NCBI GenBank assembly: GCA_013373515.1
Contig: JABXHR010000082.1
Coordinates: forward strand, 1 to 48,076
Direction of reading: 5' to 3'
DNA from: Gammaproteobacteria bacterium
GTDB lineage: Bacteria; Pseudomonadota; Gammaproteobacteria; JABXHR01
DNA: 48,076 bases
Shown here: piece after piece, positions 42,370 through 48,076 of the stretch
How positions within the stretch are numbered: position 1 is the first letter of the stretch
Layout: the number at the start of each line of letters is the position of its first letter
Notes under the pieces: model-generated
Seen by the model: only the letters and a program-made list of their open reading frames with translations
Database searches by the model: none
What the model was told of the DNA's origin: nothing
Position numbers and translations under genes: made by a program

Positions 42370-42540
42370 CGCCCCTCTGTCCTCGTTGCCTGAGAGATTG
42401 ATGCCTATGCTGGCAGTTTCCCCGTGGGCGGGCGCGAAGCGCCTCTCTCCAGAGTGTGATGATATAGAACGGTCCTTTTGCCTGAGCGTTTCCGAGCGAG
42501 TTGCGCCTTCGGCCGCAGCGTGTGCTGCTGTCTCCCAATC
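42370..42540 (-). promoter_or_regulatory. Tandem glycine riboswitch upstream of gcvT
   Basis: Two successive glycine aptamers on the minus strand. The first (about 42536-42466) reads GGGAGACAGC...GCCGAAGGCGCAA...GCTCAGGCAAAAGGACC. The second (about 42455-42373) reads CTGGAGAGAGGCGC...CTCTCAGGCAACGAGGACAGAGG, the conserved glycine-aptamer core. The tandem ends 19 bases before the gcvT start. Glycine binding normally turns on the gcv operon. Confidence 0.92.
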
Positions 42541-42655
42541 TATCCCCAAAAGGATACTCGCTATGCGCGAATCGTGCAAATTCCGTCTTAACGATGCCTT
42601 GAAAGTGGTGCGTACCGCCCTACACTCAAACAAATAAACGAAAAACTGTAACCAT

Positions 42656-43150
42656 ATGAAAAAGCTTATGGAAAAGCTTTTGAAGCCCGTATCGACGGCG
42701 AATAGAATCTGGCTTTCGTTAAAAGTAAAGCGCGCAATGCGCGTGCTAAATCAGCGCTATATGGAAAGCCACCGTCAGCGCTATGTGCGGTATTTATCCA
42801 CGCTCAGCGCAACCCAATCCGATCTGTCTGCGCTACAGCAAAAGAGTCAGCAACTGACTCAACAAAAACTGCAATGGCAACGCCAACTCAACCAAGCCAA
42901 TGCCGAACCGATTGCGCTGCTCGCCGCGAAGAGAGCGCTGAAAATAGCCGCTATTGAAGAACGAAAATATCACCAGTCTATGCGCCGACTGGGCATCGAG
43001 ATTGAAGTGATTGAAGATGCGATTGAACAGCTTCGGCCCTACGCCAACGCCAATCGAAATGCGCTATTCCAAACCGTCATTGATCTGAACACTGTGAAAC
43101 AAGGTTCGACCGCATTGCGCGCAGCTGAACCCGATCAGCACTACCCTTAG
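42656..43150 (+). CDS. Hypothetical basic coiled-coil protein
   Basis: 164 residues. Basic N-terminus ([35 protein letters not shown]), then long Gln- and Leu-rich heptad-like helices (about 45-135). No signal peptide or TM. ATG 42656 has no convincing ribosome site; an in-frame ATG at 42668 is possible. It stands alone, divergent from the gcv operon, and its TAG overlaps the fabB stop by 4 bases. No family recognised. Confidence 0.62.
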   Translation: MKKLMEKLLKPVSTANRIWLSLKVKRAMRVLNQRYMESHRQRYVRYLSTLSATQSDLSALQQKSQQLTQQKLQWQRQLNQANAEPIALLAAKRALKIAAIEERKYHQSMRRLGIEIEVIEDAIEQLRPYANANRNALFQTVIDLNTVKQGSTALRAAEPDQHYP

Positions 43151-44367
43151 CCCGTGTAGCGCTGGAAGACCAATGAAGCGTTGGTGCCGCCAAATCCAAA
43201 GCTATTGGACATGACGCGGTCGAGCTGAATATCTTGATTGGCGCGGACGATATTGAGCCCTTCGGCTTTTTCATCCAGAGTTTCGATATTGGCCGACTCT
43301 GTAACAAACCCGCCCTGCATCATTAGCAAGCTGTAAATCGCCTCCTGAACGCCAGCGGCGCCCAATGAATGACCTGACAAGGATTTGGTTGACCCAATCA
43401 ACGGCGTGTTATCACCGAATACTTCGCGCACTGCACCGAGCTCCGCAACATCCCCTACAGGTGTCGATGTTCCGTGGGCATTGATGTAATCAATGGGCCC
43501 ATCGACCGTAGACATCGCCTGCTGCATACAGCGCTTGGCGCCCTCACCCGATGGCGCAACCATGTCATAACCATCCGATGTCGCGCCATAACCGACGACC
43601 TCAGCAATGATATTCGCGCCGCGTGCTTTGGCGTGTTCGAGCTCCTCAACCACAAGCATGCCACCACCACCGGCGATCACGAATCCGTCGCGATCTGCGT
43701 CATACGCTCGAGAGGCTTTGGTGGGGTTATCGTTATATTTGGTAGACAGTGCGCCCATTGCATCGAATAAGCAGCTCAACGTCCAGTGCTCTTCTTCGCC
43801 ACCACCCGCAAACACGATGTCTTGCTTGCCCAGCTGAATCTGCTCAAGTGCGTTGCCGATGCAGTGTGCGCTGGTCGAGCACGCTGAGGAAATCGAGTAA
43901 TTCACGCCTTTGATGGCAAATGGCGTCGCCAAACAGGCCGACACAGTACTGCCCATGGTTTGAGTCACTCGGTAGGGCCCAACACGCTTCAGACCACGCT
44001 CACGCAGAATGTCTGCCGCCTCGACCTGCGATGCAGACGATGCACCACCGGAACCAGCAATAATCCCAACCCGAGGGCTCGAGATCTCCTCTGCACTAAG
44101 GCCTGCACTGGCAATGGCTTGCTCCATGCTGAGAAACGCATAGCCCGCAGCTGACCCCATAAAGCGCCAGCGCTTGCGATCGATGTGCTCGGAAAGATCG
44201 ATATTTGGACGACCCGCAACATGGCTACGAAACCCCAGCTCGGCATAGTCTTCAACAAAGGAAATCCCAGATTTGACCGCTTTGAGCGACGCTGCCACTT
44301 CATCGGTGCTATTGCCCAAACAAGAGACCACACCCATTCCAGTAATTACTGCTCTTCTCATCGTCAT
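43147..44367 (-). CDS. fabB: 3-oxoacyl-ACP synthase I
   Basis: 406 residues, as in E. coli FabB. Active-site Cys163 in [16 protein letters not shown]; the two active His in [12 protein letters not shown] and [17 protein letters not shown]; glycine-rich end [15 protein letters not shown]. It elongates unsaturated acyl-ACP in fatty acid synthesis. Its ATG overlaps the fabA stop by one base (TAATG), giving the classic fabAB operon. Confidence 0.97.
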   Translation of the reverse strand: MTMRRAVITGMGVVSCLGNSTDEVAASLKAVKSGISFVEDYAELGFRSHVAGRPNIDLSEHIDRKRWRFMGSAAGYAFLSMEQAIASAGLSAEEISSPRVGIIAGSGGASSASQVEAADILRERGLKRVGPYRVTQTMGSTVSACLATPFAIKGVNYSISSACSTSAHCIGNALEQIQLGKQDIVFAGGGEEEHWTLSCLFDAMGALSTKYNDNPTKASRAYDADRDGFVIAGGGGMLVVEELEHAKARGANIIAEVVGYGATSDGYDMVAPSGEGAKRCMQQAMSTVDGPIDYINAHGTSTPVGDVAELGAVREVFGDNTPLIGSTKSLSGHSLGAAGVQEAIYSLLMMQGGFVTESANIETLDEKAEGLNIVRANQDIQLDRVMSNSFGFGGTNASLVFQRYTG

Positions 44368-44885
44368 TAACTCATTGCATCCATTGAGGTAAACAAGCCA
44401 ACGCGAAGGTCTTTGGCTTCGTAGATCAATTTGTCGTCGCAGTACATACGACCGTCGGCAATGCCCATGACCAACTTACGCTCGATAAGGCGCTTGAGAT
44501 CGATTTCGTAACGAACGATCTTGGCTGTTGGCAACACTTGCCCGGTAAATTTCACCTCGCCCGCACCCAATGCTCGCCCACGACCAGGGTTGCCCTTCCA
44601 GCCGAGGAAGAAACCCACCAATTGCCACATCGCATCGAGACCTAAACAACCCGGCATTACCGGATCAGTGGGAAAGTGGCAATCAAAGAACCACAGCGAT
44701 GGATCGATATCCAACTCCGCGACAATGCTGCCTTTACCGGTAGGACCGTCATCGGCGGCAATGTGGGTGATACGATCGAGCATCAACATATTGTCAACCG
44801 GCAGACGGGCATTGCCCTCGCCAAATAAACGACCATGGCCGCAGTCGATAAGCTCTTGTTTGCTGTAGCTAGATTGTGGGTACAC
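44367..44885 (-). CDS. fabA: 3-hydroxydecanoyl-ACP dehydratase/isomerase
   Basis: 172 residues, the E. coli FabA size. Catalytic His70 in [15 protein letters not shown] and Asp84 in [16 protein letters not shown]. It introduces the double bond at C10 in anaerobic-type unsaturated fatty acid synthesis. First gene of fabA-fabB. The 140-base upstream region, shared with the divergent GntR gene, contains a GCGTACA element at about 44981-44987 like a FabR half site, without a clear second half. Confidence 0.97.
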   Translation of the reverse strand: MYPQSSYSKQELIDCGHGRLFGEGNARLPVDNMLMLDRITHIAADDGPTGKGSIVAELDIDPSLWFFDCHFPTDPVMPGCLGLDAMWQLVGFFLGWKGNPGRGRALGAGEVKFTGQVLPTAKIVRYEIDLKRLIERKLVMGIADGRMYCDDKLIYEAKDLRVGLFTSMDAMS

Positions 44886-45025
44886 TTAACACTCTCAGTG
44901 GTTTGCCAACGAGCGGCAAACGCGTTGATATTAAAAAACTTGCCCATGATACTAAAAACCCGAACGCATCCCAAACAATGCGTACATTTTGATCCAAATT
45001 GATTGCCCACAGCCGGAGAATCGAG

Positions 45026-45781
45026 ATGCCAAGTACTGTCACGACAGCCAGCTCTATCGCGCGGCGAATCGAAACGCTAATTCTCGATGGCACGCTGCCG
45101 CCGGGCAAAAAAATCCCGAGCGAACGCCAGCTTGCCGAGCGCATGGGGGTATCTCGGCCAATCCTGCGAGAAGCCATCAAAGAACTACGTGGACGCGGCG
45201 TGGTCAATACAGAGCACGGTCGCGGCACGTTTGTCATGGGCATGGTGCAAGAGTCGGCACCGACATCACCTCTGGTTCACCTGTACAAAGATCATTCGAG
45301 AACAGTCTATGACCTACTCGAAGTACGCGAGCTACTCGAAGGCCAAGCAGCCAAACTCGCCGCCATTCGCGCGACGCAAGCCGATAAGCACAATCTGACC
45401 AAGGCATTTGAAGCCCTCGACGCTGCCACGGCGCAAACAGAAACCTACGAAGCCGCCAAGCTTGATCACAATTTTCACCACGCCATCTACATTGCCTCCC
45501 ACAACCCAGTGTTGGTGCACACACTGGAGAACCTGATGGAATTGATGCGCCATTCGGTGTTTACCTGCGTCAGCAACCTCTATCATCGGCCCGCGCAAAA
45601 GGCGCAGATCGACCGCCAGCACCGCCAGATCTACCAAGCCATTATGGGCGGCCAAGACGAATGGGCACAAAAATCCGCCGCCAATCATATTCGGCATGTG
45701 GCCAACGAATTGCGCGAGATCGAGCGCGAAGAGGAGCGCCTAGTGCGCGCCGAGAATTGGGAAAAAATTTCTACCTTCTAA
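45026..45781 (+). CDS. GntR-family regulator with FCD domain (PdhR/LldR/GlcC type)
   Basis: 251 residues from ATG 45026, with GGAG upstream. N-terminal winged helix: ARRIETLILDGTLPPGKKIPSERQLAERMGVSRPILREAIKELRGRGVVNTEHGRGTFV (about 12-70). The C-terminal FCD domain (about 90-215) has the DHNFHHAIY and HRQIYQAI...AANHIRHV motifs with Asp/His metal ligands. Ligands in this group are usually carboxylates such as pyruvate, lactate or glycolate. Divergent from fabA; the following peroxiredoxin gene starts 21 bases later, so it may be co-transcribed. The target is not evident from sequence. Confidence 0.9.
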   Translation: MPSTVTTASSIARRIETLILDGTLPPGKKIPSERQLAERMGVSRPILREAIKELRGRGVVNTEHGRGTFVMGMVQESAPTSPLVHLYKDHSRTVYDLLEVRELLEGQAAKLAAIRATQADKHNLTKAFEALDAATAQTETYEAAKLDHNFHHAIYIASHNPVLVHTLENLMELMRHSVFTCVSNLYHRPAQKAQIDRQHRQIYQAIMGGQDEWAQKSAANHIRHVANELREIEREEERLVRAENWEKISTF

Positions 45782-45802
45782 CCCTGCATAAAGGATTAAA
45801 CG

Positions 45803-46291
45803 ATGAGTATTTCGATTGGAGATCAACTGCCAGAGGCCATGCTGTTGTCGAGCAACAGCGATGACGTGGCAGAAGTCAGCACACATGCCATGGCCAATGG
45901 CCGCAAAGTTGTATTGTTCGCGGTTCCCGGCGCCTACACCCCTACCTGCAGCAGTGCACATGTGCCCAGTTTTATACGTGTGGCCGCCGACCTAAAAGCC
46001 AAAGGCGTCGATGAAATTGCCTGTATCAGTGTCAACGACCCATTTGTGTTGAAGGCATGGGGCGAAAGCACCGGCGCAATCGCTGCCGGAATCAATATGT
46101 ATGCAGATGCCGCGGGCGAATTTAGCCAAGCGCTCGGTCTTACATTTGACGCACCTGCGCGTGGACTTCTCAACCGCTCCTTGCGCTACTCCATGCTGGT
46201 TGAGGATGGCAAAATCACGCAACTCAACGTTGAGGAATCACCCGGCGTCTGTGAGCTTTCTGCTGGTGAGACACTGCTAGAACAGCTGTAA
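45803..46291 (+). CDS. Peroxiredoxin (Prx5/redoxin type)
   Basis: 162 residues. Peroxidatic Cys49 in FAVPGAYTPTCSSAHVPSF, and a possible resolving Cys near 150 (SPGVCELSAGE). AGGAT precedes ATG 45803. It reduces peroxides with glutathione, glutaredoxin or thioredoxin as donor. It ends directly against the oxyR stop (convergent, no gap) and sits in the oxyR-katG neighbourhood, consistent with peroxide defence. Confidence 0.93.
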   Translation: MSISIGDQLPEAMLLSSNSDDVAEVSTHAMANGRKVVLFAVPGAYTPTCSSAHVPSFIRVAADLKAKGVDEIACISVNDPFVLKAWGESTGAIAAGINMYADAAGEFSQALGLTFDAPARGLLNRSLRYSMLVEDGKITQLNVEESPGVCELSAGETLLEQL

Positions 46292-47188
46292 TTAGAGCGC
46301 TGCCAAGGCATCTGCAAACTCACCCAATAAAAAGCGTTTATTGGGATGAGTTTGACGGCAAATGGCCACCAAATCGCGAGTAGGTTGCTCGCGAGTTTCC
46401 ACTTCAGTGATGGGTAAGTTGTCAATCAGCCCCGCATCAATCGCCAACTGAGGCAGCAATGCCGCCCCATATCCTGACGCCACCAGACGAACCATCGTCA
46501 ACAAGCTATTGACGCTTAACGCCTCTGGCAAAGCGCCCTCCAAACTACAGGCCGCAATGCCATGATCGCGAAGACAGTGGCCTTCTTCCAACCACACCAT
46601 TTCATTGGCTTGCAACGTACTGAGCGACACTGCGGTCGCCGACGACGCCATCGCTGATTGACGGCTGACGACCAGCTTGAGTCGGTCTGCACGCAGCTGT
46701 CGCTGCGCCAGTTCCTCGATATCTGCAGGCAGTGCTAACAGCCCAATATCGACGCGCCCCTCGCGGAGGGCTTGGATCAGTTGATGGGTCTGTAACTCTT
46801 GAAACTGGATGCGCAAATCCGCAAATTTTTGGGCAGACACTGCGAGCACTGATTCAACCCAGAACGGAGCAATCGTTGGAATGGCGCCAATGACCACTTG
46901 GCTACGCCCAACCTGCGCTGCACTCATCGCTTTGGTGGCTAAATCCTGCGAAAGCTGAACAATTTGCTTGGACTGTGCTAAAAGCGCACGCCCCTCAGGG
47001 GTCAGCAATACGCTGCGGCGGTCTCGTTCAAACAGGGCAATGCCCAGCTGCTGCTCTAAGACTTGTATTGCAGAGGTCAGCGTGGGCTGGCTCACCGCGC
47101 ACTGATCAGCGGCAGTGCGAAAACTCAGTGTTTCCGCCAGCACGCAAAAGTATTCGAGCTGGCGCAATGTGATGGAGGACATGCCCAT
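46292..47188 (-). CDS. oxyR: Hydrogen peroxide sensor OxyR
   Basis: 298 residues from ATG 47188 (ATG 47182 is equally possible). Helix-turn-helix TLRQLEYFCVLAETLSFRTAADQCAVSQPTLTSAIQVLEQQLGIALFERDRRSVLLTPEG. The redox pair is present with exact OxyR spacing: EEGHCLRDHGIAACS (Cys205 and Cys214, nine apart, matching E. coli Cys199/Cys208). It activates katG and related genes on oxidation. Divergent from katG with an OxyR-type element just outside its start. Confidence 0.93.
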   Translation of the reverse strand: MGMSSITLRQLEYFCVLAETLSFRTAADQCAVSQPTLTSAIQVLEQQLGIALFERDRRSVLLTPEGRALLAQSKQIVQLSQDLATKAMSAAQVGRSQVVIGAIPTIAPFWVESVLAVSAQKFADLRIQFQELQTHQLIQALREGRVDIGLLALPADIEELAQRQLRADRLKLVVSRQSAMASSATAVSLSTLQANEMVWLEEGHCLRDHGIAACSLEGALPEALSVNSLLTMVRLVASGYGAALLPQLAIDAGLIDNLPITEVETREQPTRDLVAICRQTHPNKRFLLGEFADALAAL

Positions 47189-47190
47189 TA

Positions 47191-47205
47191 ATAGCCAAAA
47201 CCTAT
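47191..47205. promoter_or_regulatory. OxyR-type binding element
   Basis: ATAG, seven bases, CTAT, the OxyR half-operator. It abuts the oxyR start and lies about 105 bases before katG, so it fits autorepression plus katG activation. A second half at the expected spacing is not clear. Confidence 0.55.
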
Positions 47206-47226
47206 CAATTAAACTTCTATAATTAA

Positions 47227-48076
<850 letters not shown>

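Noticed and set aside
42352-42633. 94-residue N-terminal extension of GcvT
   Set aside because: The region is the glycine riboswitch, and AGGAG marks the ATG at 42351.
44975-45000. FabR operator upstream of fabA
   Set aside because: One GCGTACA half is present but the facing half does not match, so the site is not supported.

Overview
The window looks like a chromosomal segment of a free-living, aerobic gammaproteobacterium, possibly marine. This is inferred from gene content: a fabA-fabB operon, RsuA, Tpm, a MetR/metF pair, OxyR/katG, a riboswitch-controlled gcvTHP operon and a TRAP transporter. No rRNA, tRNA, prophage, integrase or CRISPR array was seen. The species was not identified.

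Layout. 1-6200 is an accessory region. Two decayed copies of a REP-associated tyrosine transposase (RAYT) gene lie in direct orientation about 5 kb apart. They flank a two-gene unit: a peptide-type substrate-binding protein overlapping a membrane GGDEF-EAL protein. The second RAYT copy is followed by a dense array of REP-like palindromes (5675-6198). 6218-12136 is a minus-strand catabolic operon: TRAP transporter (dctQ-dctM-dctP), a three-part FAD/[2Fe-2S] amino or imino acid oxidase, and a RidA protein, with a divergent LysR gene at 12224. 13254-17183 holds a HAD phosphatase, a membrane chemoreceptor, a CAP-domain lipoprotein and a VOC protein. 17259-20213 is a LysR gene divergent from a phenol-hydroxylase-type flavin monooxygenase. 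20414-26062 holds a TMEM43-TerB membrane protein, rsuA, a lipoprotein, tpm, a probable outer-membrane protein and a divergent HdfR-like LysR gene.

26053-31787 contains a methionine theme: metR and metF divergent, then a homocysteine S-methyltransferase. Both metF and the methyltransferase have MetR-box-like inverted repeats upstream. Between them lie a secreted protein, a gamma-glutamylcyclotransferase-like protein and a degenerate GGDEF/EAL protein. 31784-35845 has a nuclease lipoprotein, a DUF937-like protein, an orphan MoxR ATPase/CoxE-type VWA pair and a double thioredoxin-fold protein. 35897-37971 has dgkA with a HAD gene, then an isolated small protein that resembles a LytTR domain. 38056-42540 is gcvT-gcvH-gcvP behind a tandem glycine riboswitch. 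43147-44885 is fabA-fabB. 44999 to the end has a GntR/FCD regulator, a peroxiredoxin, oxyR and the 5' part of katG, cut by the window end.

How the genes work together. The TRAP system probably imports the substrate of the co-transcribed oxidase, whose imine product would be cleared by RidA. MetF supplies methyl-tetrahydrofolate, the methyltransferase makes methionine, and MetR probably controls both. Betaine demethylation, if that is the methyl source, could ultimately feed glycine to the GCV system. Prx, OxyR and KatG form a peroxide-defence cluster. The less familiar items are the RAYT/REP region, the binding-protein/GGDEF-EAL pair, the LytTR-like orphan and the orphan MoxR/VWA pair.
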